NCBI GenBank assembly: GCA_036278735.1
Contig: DASUKM010000025.1
Coordinates: forward strand, 1 to 64,000
Reading direction: 5' to 3'
DNA: 64,000 nucleotides
Source: DASUKM01 sp036278735
GTDB taxonomy: Bacteria > Acidobacteriota > Vicinamibacteria > Vicinamibacterales > 2-12-FULL-66-21
In this document: positions 1-8,496 of the stretch, piece by piece
Layout of the letters: every line of letters begins with the position of its first letter
Position numbering within the stretch: the first letter of the stretch is position 1
Notes under the pieces: model-generated
The model's input: only the letters and a program-made list of their open reading frames with translations
What the model was told of the DNA's origin: nothing
Databases searched by the model: none
Made by a program: the position numbers and the translations under genes

Positions 1-23
1 TTTGTGCGCGCTGGGGTGGAGAT

Positions 24-55
24 GGGGGGGCCGGCGGGGCGAAGCCCCCCGGTTG
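24..55 (-). repeat. REP-like palindromic element, copy 1
   Basis: The stretch centres on a GGGGC-GAA-GCCCC hairpin flanked by C/G runs. Its reverse complement matches the stretch at 23393-23424 almost base for base (about 27 of 30, with one indel). It lies directly before the mutL start, so it may lie in the mutL leader. It is seen twice in this window, which suggests a dispersed element. Confidence 0.55.
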
Positions 56-58
56 ATC

Positions 59-1864
59 ATGCGTATCCACAGGCTGCCGCCGGACCTGGCGAACCAGATT
101 GCGGCCGGCGAAGTCGTCGAGCGGCCCGCGTCGGTCGTGAAGGAGCTGGTCGAGAACGCGCTCGACGCCGGCGCGCGGCGGCTGTCGATCGCGATTGAAC
201 TCGGCGGCAAGAAGCGCATTCGCGTCGAGGACGACGGCGAGGGGATGGCCGGCGAGGACGCGCTGCTGGCGATCGAGCGGCACGCCACGAGCAAGATTGC
301 GCACGCCGGCGACCTCGGCGCGATCAGGACGCTGGGGTTCCGCGGGGAGGCGCTCCCGAGCATCGCCTCCGTTTCGCATTTCACGCTGCGGTCGCGCGCC
401 AGGGGGACCGCCGCCGCCACCGAGGTCCGCGTGAACGGCGGCACGGTCGCCTCGGTGCGCGAAGTGGGCGCTCCCGAAGGCACCTGCATCGAGGTGGCCG
501 ACCTCTTCTACAACCTGCCCGCGCGGCGCAAGTTCCTCAAGTCGGACACCGCCGAGAGCGCGCAGATCTCCCGTCTCGTCAATCAGCTCGCGCTCGGCTA
601 TCCCGAGGTCGGCTTCACGCTGACGAGCGGCGCGTCCGCCGAGGGCGCGAAAGGACGGACGCTGCTGCAGTGTCCGCCGGCCTCGAGCCTGCGCGAGCGC
701 TTCTTCCAGCTGTACGGCGACCGTCCCGACCTCGTCGAGGTGCGCAAGGACGCCGGGGGCCTCTCGATCGAAGGCTACGTCGCCGCACTCGGCGACCAGG
801 GGCCGGTCCGGGGCGCCCAGAACGTGTTCGTCAATCGCCGGATCGTCAAGGACCGGACGATTGCGCATGCGATCACGGAGGCGTACTCCGTGGCCACGAT
901 CAAGGAGCGCAGTCCGGAAGTACACCTGTTCATCCGGATGCCGCCCGATCGGTTGGACGTCAACGTCCACCCGACGAAAGCGGAGGTGCGTTTCCTCGAG
1001 CAGTCGCTCGTGCACGAAGTGCTGCGGCGCGCGCTGCGGGACGCCCTGGGCCAGGGGCGGGCCCCGGAGCTGCAGTTCGTGGCCTCCCCGTCCGCACCGC
1101 TCGAGCCGCGTCCGATGAGCATCCCCGGGGTGCTGGCCGGCGCCTCGGTGGGGAACCGCTGGGCGGGCGGATCTGTCCCCTCCGGCGGCGAAGCGGCCTG
1201 GCGGCCGCCGTCCGACGCCGAGTGGACGCGCGCCGCCGGCGCGCAGCTCCAGACGGCCGGCCAGGGGGGCGCGACGCCGGCGGACGTTCGCCCGATGATT
1301 CCGCTCGGCCAGTTTCGCGACACCTTCATCATCGCCGTCGACGACGAGGGGGTCGCGATCGTCGATCAGCACGTGGCGCACGAGCGCGTGCTGTTCGAGC
1401 AGGTGATGGAACGCCTGTCGACAGGCCGGCTGGAGAGCCAGCGCCTGCTGACCCCCATTCTGCTCGAGCTGTCGCCGGCCCAGCGCGACGCGCTGGCGCC
1501 GCACGTCGCGACGCTCGACCGGCTCGGCCTCGAGGCCGAGGCGTTCGGCGGGGGCAGCCTGCGGCTGTCGGCGGTCCCCGCGATCCTCGAGCCGGCGGAC
1601 GCCGAGGCGGCCGTCCGGGCGCTCGCGGAAGACCTCGAAGGGTTCGACCGCGGATCGCGGATCGAGGACGCGCTCCGCCGGATCGCCGCGACCATGGCGT
1701 GCCACGCCGCGGTGAAGGCGAACTACCCGCTGACGATGGCGAAGATGCAGTTCATTCTCGACGAGTTGCGCCGGACGGCGTACTCGAGCGTGTGCCCGCA
1801 TGGCCGGCCGGTAGTCCTGCGTCTATCCCGGCGCGAGATCGAGAAAAATTTTCATCGTATTTGA
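59..1864 (+). CDS. mutL: DNA mismatch repair protein MutL
   Basis: 601 aa. MutL couples MutS mismatch recognition to strand incision. The N-terminal GHKL ATPase shows NQIAAGEVVERP, DDGEGM and GFRGEAL. The C-terminal part (from about residue 410) has the endonuclease signature DQHVAHERVLFE plus ACHAAVKA and CPHGRP, so this is the nicking type of MutL found in bacteria without MutH. I chose the ATG at 59 because MRIHRLPPDLANQIAAG is the usual N-terminus; an in-frame opening further upstream runs through a GC-rich palindrome and looks non-coding. No mutS is in the window. Confidence 0.97.
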   Translation: MRIHRLPPDLANQIAAGEVVERPASVVKELVENALDAGARRLSIAIELGGKKRIRVEDDGEGMAGEDALLAIERHATSKIAHAGDLGAIRTLGFRGEALPSIASVSHFTLRSRARGTAAATEVRVNGGTVASVREVGAPEGTCIEVADLFYNLPARRKFLKSDTAESAQISRLVNQLALGYPEVGFTLTSGASAEGAKGRTLLQCPPASSLRERFFQLYGDRPDLVEVRKDAGGLSIEGYVAALGDQGPVRGAQNVFVNRRIVKDRTIAHAITEAYSVATIKERSPEVHLFIRMPPDRLDVNVHPTKAEVRFLEQSLVHEVLRRALRDALGQGRAPELQFVASPSAPLEPRPMSIPGVLAGASVGNRWAGGSVPSGGEAAWRPPSDAEWTRAAGAQLQTAGQGGATPADVRPMIPLGQFRDTFIIAVDDEGVAIVDQHVAHERVLFEQVMERLSTGRLESQRLLTPILLELSPAQRDALAPHVATLDRLGLEAEAFGGGSLRLSAVPAILEPADAEAAVRALAEDLEGFDRGSRIEDALRRIAATMACHAAVKANYPLTMAKMQFILDELRRTAYSSVCPHGRPVVLRLSRREIEKNFHRI

Positions 1865-1952
1865 TACGAGATTTTCGCGGATCGTGTAAACATCGCCTTG
1901 ACAGCACGGCGCGGGCGGTTTACCCTTCTTCATCCCAGCACGTTCGTTGTGA

Positions 1953-2042
1953 TCCAAGCGAGAAAGGCGCCCCGGCCCGGCGGGGGCGCAAAGCTGTAAG
2001 CCACGCACGCGTGTGCGCGGCGATTTAGCTGCCGAACTTGGA
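1953..2042 (+). promoter_or_regulatory. structured 5' leader, riboswitch-like (possibly c-di-GMP-I/GEMM type)
   Basis: A closing stem pairs TCCAAG (1953-1958) with CTTGGA (2037-2042). Inside are a 7-bp GC stem (1967-1973 with 1983-1989), the sequence GCGCAAAGC just after it, and a second hairpin (2000-2002 and 2004-2008 with 2013-2017 and 2019-2021, GCGT loop). AGCT at 1992-1995 can pair with AGCT at 2027-2030. GACGCAAAGC after the first stem and a late GCCG are hallmarks of GEMM (c-di-GMP-I) riboswitches, but the first loop is not the usual GNRA tetraloop, so the class is uncertain. It sits about 70 nt before the start of the protease gene. Confidence 0.4.
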
Positions 2043-2111
2043 GTGTGGTCCGCCTGACGGGCGACGGCCCCCTTCCATTCTTCGCAGCCAACCAACCCGG
2101 AGTTGTCTCGA

Positions 2112-2990
2112 ATGTCCGTACGCGGCTTCCTGCCCACGCTGTTCATCGCGCTCACCGCCGTGATCTTCTTCGGCCTCGGCAATTACCTGGCCGCGCGCCA
2201 GGCGGAGACCGGCGAGAGCAAGCAGATCGCGAGGCTGCGCGCAGAGGTCGGCCTGCTCAAGACCCAGCACGAGACCGCGGTGTCGGCGACGACCGGCAAG
2301 ACCGCGGCGGTGCCGGCCGTCGCGATGGACGAACACAGCCGCGCCGCGCTCATCGACGAGATCAAGCGCGAGCTGCAGAACGAGATGGGGCTGGTCCCGG
2401 TCAGCCTCCTGCGCGAGCGCGGCGAGAGCTTCGTCGAGATGTACTCCTACGAAGAGTCGGGCACGAGCAACTACGGCACCGCGGGCTACCTGGGCAACGG
2501 CTATTTCATCACCGTCAAGCACGGCGTCGTCTCGCTCGGCGACCACAGCGAGAACAGCAAGATCACGTCGGTCAAGCTGCTCTACAAGGGGCACCTGGTG
2601 CCGGCGCGGATCGTCGATACGGGAGACGCGCAGATCGAGGTGGATTCGGGAGACTGGGCGATCCTGAAGGTGAAGGAGCCGATCGATCTGCCCGCGCTGG
2701 ACGTCGACCTCGCCTATCCCTTCCAGTTCGCCGACCCGATCGTCCGGCTCGGCAACGACTACTCCAAGGGGATCGTCCTCTCGACGGGCTACATCGGCCA
2801 GCGGATGGCGAACAAGCTGGTGACCTGCCTGACCGACGGGCACCCGGGCGTGTCGGGCGGCGGCGTCCTCAACACCGACGGTCAGCTCGTCGGGATCCCG
2901 ATCGGCCGGATGCAGGGGGACTACCGCTTCTCGTTCATCCTGCCGCTCCGCGCGGAGATGTTCCGCAAGGTGCCGCACCTGAACGAATAG
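2112..2990 (+). CDS. membrane-anchored trypsin-like serine protease
   Basis: 292 aa. One N-terminal membrane helix (about residues 5-25) and a short charged coiled-coil stretch precede a trypsin-like domain. A complete triad is visible: His in TVKHGVV, Asp in DSGDWAIL and Ser in PGVSGGG. The protein should be anchored in the inner membrane with its protease domain in the periplasm, perhaps a stress or quality-control protease; the substrate is unknown and no PDZ domain follows. ATG at 2112 is preceded by GGAG nine bases upstream; a TTG nine bases earlier lacks such a site. Expression may be controlled by the structured leader upstream. Confidence 0.8.
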   Translation: MSVRGFLPTLFIALTAVIFFGLGNYLAARQAETGESKQIARLRAEVGLLKTQHETAVSATTGKTAAVPAVAMDEHSRAALIDEIKRELQNEMGLVPVSLLRERGESFVEMYSYEESGTSNYGTAGYLGNGYFITVKHGVVSLGDHSENSKITSVKLLYKGHLVPARIVDTGDAQIEVDSGDWAILKVKEPIDLPALDVDLAYPFQFADPIVRLGNDYSKGIVLSTGYIGQRMANKLVTCLTDGHPGVSGGGVLNTDGQLVGIPIGRMQGDYRFSFILPLRAEMFRKVPHLNE

Positions 2991-3057
<67 letters not shown>

Positions 3058-3179
3058 TAAGGAAGCCATTCTTCCCTTAAAGCTGGCAGCTGGGGGCTGG
3101 CTGCTGACGACCCAGGACTCCGCAGGACACCGCTGAGGCCGCGCGCCAAGCGGCGACTGTGGGTCGAGCAGCCTGACTT

Positions 3180-3515
3180 CCAGACAACTCGCGTCGACGT
3201 CGGACAGGCTCTGGATGCCCACAGGCCTGATGCCCAGCACTCGTTCGCACGCCTCGTACAGGCCCTTCGTGCTGCCCCACCCGCAGGATTGCGCGGTCGC
3301 CAGACGCTTCTCGTTTCCGCTTCTCAGCGCGTGGACTGCCGCAAGCACCCGCAGACGGGTTCGGTACTGGGCGACGGTCAACGTGATTTCCTGAGCGAAC
3401 TGCCGTTCCAGCGTTCGCCGACCCGCGGCGACTCGCGATGCGAGGTCCTCGACGGTCAAGGTGAGGCTGACCTGCCTGGCGATTTTCGGACCGGCTGAAG
3501 CTTGAGAGAATGGCG
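3180..3515 (-). pseudogene. AraC-family regulator remnant (HTH domain only)
   Basis: The minus-strand reading frame encodes the DNA-binding part of an AraC-type regulator: LTVEDLASRVAAGRRTLERQF (first helix-turn-helix), then AQYRTRLRVLAAVHAL, then GWGSTKGLYEACERVLGIRP (second helix-turn-helix, normally GYxSxxxFxRAFKRxxGxxP). The N-terminal sensor domain is missing: upstream the frame enters the IS3 element near 3515. The region after the domain runs into the CCAGTTT repeat without homology. It is most likely a gene destroyed by IS insertion. Confidence 0.65.
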
Positions 3516-3607
3516 CCCTGAGGGGACTGAGGGGCTCCGGCTTTTTCAGACCATTTCCAGGGTGACTCTGCGGCACAATCAGGCCGAGAAGGCCAGGAGG
3601 ACGTGCC

Positions 3608-3870
3608 GTGAAAAAACGGTTCTCAGTCGAGCAGATCACTGCCGTGTTACAGCAAGCGACGCAAGGCGTGCCCATCGGCGATCTCTGTCGCAAGGTCGGG
3701 GTCTCGGAGCAGACCTTCTATCGGTGGAAGAAGGTGTACGGCAGCCTGCAGCCGAGTGAAGCCCGCGAGCTGAAGCAGCTGCGCGACGAGGTCACCAAGT
3801 TGAAGCGCCTGGTCGCGGACCTGTCGCTCGACAGGTCATGCTGCAGGACGTGATCCAAAAAAAGTTCTGA
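3608..3870 (+). pseudogene. IS3 orfA (HTH protein), frameshifted near its end
   Basis: The start is MKKRFSVEQITAVLQQA, with the helix-turn-helix VPIGDLCRKVGVSEQTFYRWK and a leucine-rich tail (LKQLRDEVTKLKRLVADLSLD), typical of IS407-group OrfA. The open frame ends at 3853, but the family tail MLQDVIQKKF is encoded in the next frame from 3838 to a TGA at 3868-3870. An indel near 3828-3837 therefore disrupts the gene. A run of seven A followed by G (3857-3864) in that tail is a likely -1 slippage site joining orfA to orfB. Confidence 0.8.
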
Positions 3871-4440
3871 AGCCCGTCACACAGCGGGAGGTCATGAAAT
3901 ATTTGACGGGCCACTACGCGGTCAGCGCACGCCGGGCGTGTCGGGTGATCGCGACGACGCGATCGTCGGTGTATTACCGAAGCCGGAAGGAGCCGCTGAC
4001 GGCGCTCCGGCAGCGGATGCGCGAGCTGGCGCAGACGCGGGTGCGGTTCGGCTACCGACGCCTGCGGCTGCTCCTCCAACGCGAAGGCTGGGAGCTCGGG
4101 AAAGAGCGCTTTTCTCGGGTGTATACCGAGGAGGGCTTGGCGCTGCGACGCAAACGTCCGTGGCGCCACGCGACGGCCGTCCATCGCGAGCAGCGGCGCC
4201 CGCCGACCGCGCGCAACGACATCTGGAGCATGGACTTCGTCGCGGATGAACTGACGGATGGACGACGGTTTCGGACGTTGACGGTGTTGGACCTGTACAC
4301 GCGACAGTGTCTCGACATCGCGGTGGGCCGCGGGCTCACGGGCCAGGACGTCGTCGCCACGCTCGAGCGGCTGCGCTTCGATCGCGGGTTGCCGCAGCGG
4401 ATCTACTGCGACAACGGCAGTGAGTTCGTCGGCGCGGCGA
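3864..4440 (+). pseudogene. IS3 orfB transposase, 3' truncated
   Basis: After -1 slippage the frame reads VLKPVTQREVMKYL and continues as OrfB; an ATG is present at 3894. The HTH_21 region has RMRELAQTRVRFGYRRL. The rve integrase core has the first catalytic Asp in WSMDF and the second in YCDNGSEF. The third residue, Glu about 35 residues later, is missing because the gene is cut by the IS256-type element at 4441. The product cannot be active. Confidence 0.85.
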
Positions 4441-5378
4441 GGATCCGTCCCGCTTCTTGTGGAAATTAGAAATGGCGTAACCTCCTGCTGAGTTCCAAAC
4501 CAGCAGTGCACCGCCGCCAAGCGGTGTGGAGGATTACGCCATGCAGGACAGTAGCACAGCCCCATCAGCCGTTCTTCAGTTCCGTCAGGATCTCCAAGCC
4601 ATGTTGCGCGACGGGGTGCGCCGCGCCATCGACACCGTCCTTGAGGAGGAGTTGCTCGCGGCGCTGGGCGCTGACGACCATGTCCGGACACCGATACGTC
4701 GGGGCTATCGACACGGCACGACGGAGCGCACGCTGACGACCCGCGAGGGCACGCGCCCGATCACGGTGCCACGCGCGCGCCTCCGCGCGCCCGCCGGGAC
4801 CGTCCAGGAGTTTCAGAGCACCGTGGTGCCGCGCTACGCGCGGCGCACCCGCGAGGTGGATGACGCCCTCCTCGGCTGCTATTTCGGCGGGGTCAATAGC
4901 CGACGCATCCGCACGGCCTTGAAGCCGTTGTTTGGGGAGGCGCACTTTTCAAAGAGCGCGGTCTCGCGCGTGGTGGCGCGCGTCAAGGCCCACTTTCTCA
5001 CCTGGCAGCAGCGCCCGCTGACCGACGAGCGCTACGCGGTCGTGTTCCTCGACGCGGGGCATCTGCGCGTGCGCCTGGCGGGCCGCGTGATCAGCGTGCC
5101 CGTGCTGGCGGCCCTCGGCGTCACGGAAGGCGGCCAAAAGCAGCGGGTGGCGTTGCAGCTCGCCGCGGCGGAAGCGACGGCGTCCTGGGGCGGCTTGCTG
5201 GCCGATCTCCAGCGCCGCGGGCTCCCGGCGCCGTTGCTGGTGATCACCGATGGCCACGCCGGGCTCAAGAAGGCGCTGGAAGCGTGGCCGACGGTGCAGG
5301 TGCAGCGCTGCACGACGCACAAGGGCCGGAATCTCGAGGATGCGTGTCCGGTCCATGCCAGGCCGGAGCTCCGGCAGG
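4441..5378 (+). mobile_element. IS256-family element, right end lost
   Basis: It starts with GGATCCGTCC, a plausible IS256-type left terminal repeat, exactly where the IS3 orfB homology stops. It contains one mutator-type transposase gene, which loses homology near 5378. No inverted copy of the terminus is found to the right, so the right part was deleted. Confidence 0.75.
4541..5378 (+). pseudogene. IS256/mutator-family transposase, C-terminal truncation
   Basis: ATG at 4541 has GGAGG eight bases upstream. Family features: VLEEELLAALGA near the N-terminus, YRHGTTERTLTT, the first catalytic Asp in VVFLDAGHLRVR, the second in VITDGHAGLKKAL, and the conserved VQRCTTHKGRNL. Homology ends around HARPELRQ; the all-helical insertion and the catalytic Glu that follow in full-length (about 400 aa) transposases are absent. 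The frame then continues to 5518 through unrelated sequence. Confidence 0.85.
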
Positions 5379-5825
5379 TCAACTCAAGGGCGACGCGTAA
5401 TCGATTTCCGCCTGTCGATGACACCGACTGTAGCGAAAAGGCTGCGGTTGTCTCGTCGCTGAGGCGGACTGTGAATGCCCGATCACTGGCCGGAGACTCG
5501 GTTGGGAGACGAACGTAGACCCGTTTGCGTGTGGGTAGGACCGAAGGCGCGTCGTAGGAGAGCACGCGAGATTACATGTCACAGGAAGCCAACCACGATG
5601 TCGAACTTGTCCAGGTGCTGACGACGCACGAGATCGGCAGGTATAGTGGGCGCAACCGGCACTCTGCGTAGACGTCCACCATGTGCTCGCGCGTTCATGC
5701 GAGCTGCTGATCACGGACTCGGCCTGGCCGGCGACCGTTGATCGACCGCCCGCCCTCGGCAAACTCCGCTGGCCTGGCCTCCTGTGAAAGCTGGAAGCTG
5801 GCGGCTGGAAGCTGGCAGCTATTCA
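5379..5825. other. intergenic remnant DNA without a recognisable gene
   Basis: Between the broken IS256 transposase and the rarA stop there is no frame with recognisable similarity on either strand. Open frames on the minus strand are short and their composition does not look coding. The last 45 bases hold a degenerate repeat (GAAGCTGG/GGAAGCTGGCAGCT). This is probably scar DNA of earlier insertions and deletions. Confidence 0.5.
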
Positions 5826-7145
5826 TTAGCGTCGCTTGGCGCGGCGCCACTGCTCCAGGCGTTCCCGCACCATCTGCTCGTCTCCGCGATCGGTCGGCCG
5901 ATAGAACTGCCGCCCCTCGTGCGCGGGCGGAAGGCACGTCATGTCGGCGACTCCTTCCGGCTGGTCGTGCGCGTATTGGTACCCCCTCCCGTAATCGAGT
6001 CCCTTCATCAGCTTCGTCGGCGCATTCCGTAACTGCAGCGGCACCGGCTCGGCGACGTCGGTCGCGGCGGCCTCGGCCGCCTCCTGGTACGCCCGATAGA
6101 CCGCATTGCTCTTCGGCGCCGTCGCCAGATAGATCGCCGCCTGCGCGAGCGCCGTGTTCCCCTCCGGCATGCCGAGGAAGTGCACCGCGTCCTTGGCCGC
6201 GACCGCGATCGAGAGCGCGCGCGGATCGGCATTGCCGATGTCCTCCGACGCGAAGCGGACGAGCCGGCGCGCGACGTAGAGCGGATCCTCGCCGGCTTCG
6301 ATCATCCGGGCGAGCCAGTAGACCGACGCGTCCGGATCGCTGTTGCGCATCGACTTGTGCAGCGCGGAGATCAGGTTGTAGTGCTCCTCGCCGGTCTTGT
6401 CGTACATCAGCGCGCGGTGCTGCGCGAGATCGGCGACCCGCGCAGCGTCGAGCGGCCGGCCGTCGGCCGCGGCCGCCGACATCTCCAGCAGGTTGAGCGC
6501 GATGCGCGCGTCGCCGTTGGCGTGCCGGGCCATCGCGGCCAGCCCGTCCTCCGTCACGACGACGTGCTGCGCTCCGAGCCCGCGTTCGGGATCGGCCAGC
6601 GCACGCCGGAGGATCTCGACGATCGCCCCCGGCGCGAGCGGCTGGAGCACGTACACCTTGGATCGCGAGAGCAGCGCGGAATTGACCTCGAAGGACGGGT
6701 TTTCGGTCGTCGCGCCGATGAGCACGATATCGCCGGCTTCCACCCTGGGCAGGAAGGCATCCTGCTGCGCGCGATTGAACCGGTGGATCTCGTCGACGAA
6801 CAGAATCGTGCGGCGCCCCGAGCGCCGGCGCGCCTGTTCGGCCTCCGCCATGACCTCGCGGAGTTCCTTGATCCCCGAGAGGACCGCGCTGAACGCGATG
6901 AAGTGCGCCCGTGTCGCGCTGGCGACGACGCGCGCCAGCGTCGTTTTGCCGGTGCCCGGAGGGCCCCAGAGAATGATCGACCTCAGGCGATCGTGGGCGA
7001 TCGCTTCGCGCAGCGGACGTCCCGGGCCGACGAGCGCCTCCTGCCCCACGAAATCGTCGAGGGTGCGCGGCCGCATGCGTTCGGCGAGCGGGGCCGCGGG
7101 GTCGATGGGCGCCGCGGGAAGCGGTTCGTCTTCGAAGAGGTCCAT
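5826..7145 (-). CDS. rarA: replication-associated recombination protein A (RarA/MgsA AAA ATPase)
   Basis: 439 aa. RarA is a clamp-loader-like AAA+ ATPase that acts at stalled replication forks with SSB. The N-terminus has MDLFEDEP, PLAERMRPRTLDDFVGQ, Walker A GPPGTGKTT, Walker B ILFVDEIHRFN, sensor 1 GATTENPSFEV and the C-terminal tetramerisation region (DYGRGYQYAHD). I chose the ATG at 7145 because the family starts with MDLF; the frame is open 26 codons further upstream but overlaps the neighbouring methyltransferase gene. It starts 16 bases after the stop of the rRNA/tRNA methyltransferase gene on the same strand, so the two may be co-transcribed. Confidence 0.95.
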   Translation of the reverse strand: MDLFEDEPLPAAPIDPAAPLAERMRPRTLDDFVGQEALVGPGRPLREAIAHDRLRSIILWGPPGTGKTTLARVVASATRAHFIAFSAVLSGIKELREVMAEAEQARRRSGRRTILFVDEIHRFNRAQQDAFLPRVEAGDIVLIGATTENPSFEVNSALLSRSKVYVLQPLAPGAIVEILRRALADPERGLGAQHVVVTEDGLAAMARHANGDARIALNLLEMSAAAADGRPLDAARVADLAQHRALMYDKTGEEHYNLISALHKSMRNSDPDASVYWLARMIEAGEDPLYVARRLVRFASEDIGNADPRALSIAVAAKDAVHFLGMPEGNTALAQAAIYLATAPKSNAVYRAYQEAAEAAATDVAEPVPLQLRNAPTKLMKGLDYGRGYQYAHDQPEGVADMTCLPPAHEGRQFYRPTDRGDEQMVRERLEQWRRAKRR

Positions 7146-7161
7146 GATGAGTGTTCGGACG

Positions 7162-7968
7162 TCAGCCGAGGGTGCCGCGTTGACGGGCGGCCTCGTAGAG
7201 CAGCAGCGCGGCGGCGACGGCAACGTTGAGCGACTCGACGTCCGCCCCCATCGGCACCGTGACGGTCGCGTCGGCGGCCGCCAGCAGGGTGTCGGTCACC
7301 CCCGCGCCTTCGCCGCCGAGCAGCAGCGCCGTCGGCCGGCGGAGATCGGCGGAGGGCAGCGGCGTGCCGCCGCGCGGCACGGCGGCCACCAGCCTGACGT
7401 GCCTGTCGCGCGCCGCGGCAATCACGCCGAGAATCGATCCGCGCGCGGCGACGGGCAGCCGGAACGTGCCGCCCATCGCGCCGCGCAGCGCCTTCCACCC
7501 GAACGGGTCGGCCGAGCCTTCAATCGCGACGACGCTCGTCGCGCCGAGCGCCGCGGCGGTCCGGACGATCGCGCCGACGTTGCCCGGATCCTGGACGCCC
7601 GCGAGCACGAGTACGAGCGGCGCCGCGCCGGCGAACGCTTCGTTGAGGTGCGCCGCCGACGCGCGGCCGATCGCGACCACGCCCGAGGGATGCTGAACGG
7701 GGCTCATCGCCGCGAACACCGAGTCGCTCGCGCTGTAGACGCGTCCGCCGCTGCGCGCCACGGCCGAGGCGATCTCCGCGCCGTCGCCGCCGCGAAGCTG
7801 CCGATCAGCGAAGGCGGCCACCGGGATGGCCACGCCGGCCTCGAGCGCCTCGCGGACGAGGCGGACGCCGTCGAGCAGCACGTCGGCGTCCCCGACTGCG
7901 GCCGCGGTCCGGGCCAGCTCGCGAAAGCGCTTCACGACCGCGTTCTGGCGGCTCGTGATCCGTTCCAT
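7162..7968 (-). CDS. TrmH/SpoU-family RNA 2'-O-methyltransferase
   Basis: 268 aa. The N-terminal substrate-binding domain (SRQNAVVKRFREL) is followed by a SPOUT knot domain with motif 1 (QDPGNVGAIVRTAAALG), motif 2 (LLLGGEGAGV) and motif 3 (VPMGADVESLNVAVAAALLLYE), the usual SAM-binding and catalytic signatures of TrmH-type enzymes that methylate ribose 2'-OH in rRNA or tRNA. The target nucleotide cannot be read from sequence. The gene starts 32 bases from the divergent greA gene; the AATAAT box on the minus strand lies only eight bases before the ATG, so the mRNA may be leaderless. Confidence 0.92.
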   Translation of the reverse strand: MERITSRQNAVVKRFRELARTAAAVGDADVLLDGVRLVREALEAGVAIPVAAFADRQLRGGDGAEIASAVARSGGRVYSASDSVFAAMSPVQHPSGVVAIGRASAAHLNEAFAGAAPLVLVLAGVQDPGNVGAIVRTAAALGATSVVAIEGSADPFGWKALRGAMGGTFRLPVAARGSILGVIAAARDRHVRLVAAVPRGGTPLPSADLRRPTALLLGGEGAGVTDTLLAAADATVTVPMGADVESLNVAVAAALLLYEAARQRGTLG

Positions 7969-7974
7969 GGCCCC

Positions 7975-7980
7975 TATTAT
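7975..7980 (+). promoter_or_regulatory. -10-like box TATTAT in the 32-bp divergent greA/trmH spacer
   Basis: TATTAT sits 20 bases before the greA ATG. The overlapping minus-strand AATAAT lies 8 bases before the methyltransferase ATG. No good -35 is visible. A very compact bidirectional promoter is plausible. Confidence 0.4.
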
Positions 7981-8000
7981 TCCGCATTCCCTGTGCTACC

Positions 8001-8477
8001 ATGGCCGTCGTGAAAGGGCGGATTCTCAAGAAGTTCGAGGACGAAATCGCGCAGCTCGACAAGGAGCTCAAGACCGAGCTGCCGCGGGAAATCAAGCGCG
8101 CCCGCGAGCTGGGGGACCTGCGCGAGAACGCCGAGTATCAGGCGGCCAAGGAACGGCAGCGCCTCGTCGAGTCGCGCATCAGCATGCTGCAGAGACGCGT
8201 CAGCGAGATCTCGCTGATGAACCTCGAGAAGATTCCGCACGACCGCGTCGGCTTCGGATCGACCGTGCACCTGAAGGACGAGCACGGCCAGACCATCGTC
8301 TATCAGCTCGTGATGCCGGAGGACGCGGACGCCGACCACGGCCTGATCTCCACCGCGTCGCCGATCGGGCGCTCGCTGCTCAACAAGGAAGAAGGGGACG
8401 AGGTGGTGGTCCGGACGCCCAACGGCGTCGAGCGCCGCTTCGACGTCGTCAAGCTCGTGACCATCCACGACGCATGA
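8001..8477 (+). CDS. greA: transcription elongation factor GreA
   Basis: 158 aa, the normal length. The N-terminal antiparallel coiled coil has the tip motif GDLRENAEYQAAKERQ, with the Asp/Glu pair that stimulates RNA cleavage by backtracked RNA polymerase. The C-terminal FKBP-like domain carries GSTVHLKDE, ISTASPIGRSLLNKEEGDEV and VVRTPNG. It is transcribed divergently from the TrmH-type gene and precedes the patatin-like gene by 19 bases. Confidence 0.96.
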   Translation: MAVVKGRILKKFEDEIAQLDKELKTELPREIKRARELGDLRENAEYQAAKERQRLVESRISMLQRRVSEISLMNLEKIPHDRVGFGSTVHLKDEHGQTIVYQLVMPEDADADHGLISTASPIGRSLLNKEEGDEVVVRTPNGVERRFDVVKLVTIHDA

Positions 8478-8496
8478 GGCCCGCCGCGGCCCGCCT

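Larger units (their letters stand above)
3519..4440 (+). mobile_element. IS3-family insertion sequence (IS407-like), truncated
   Basis: It carries orfA and orfB of an IS3-type element. The left end is probably at or near TGAGGGGACTGA (3519), just outside the AraC homology. The right part is gone: orfB stops at 4440, where an IS256-type element begins. Neither the terminal repeat on the right nor a target duplication can be seen. Confidence 0.8.

Noticed and set aside
3468..3480. TGACCTGCC as IS3 left terminus
   Set aside because: It looks like an IS407-type end, but it lies inside the AraC domain homology, which continues to about 3510, so the terminus must be further right.
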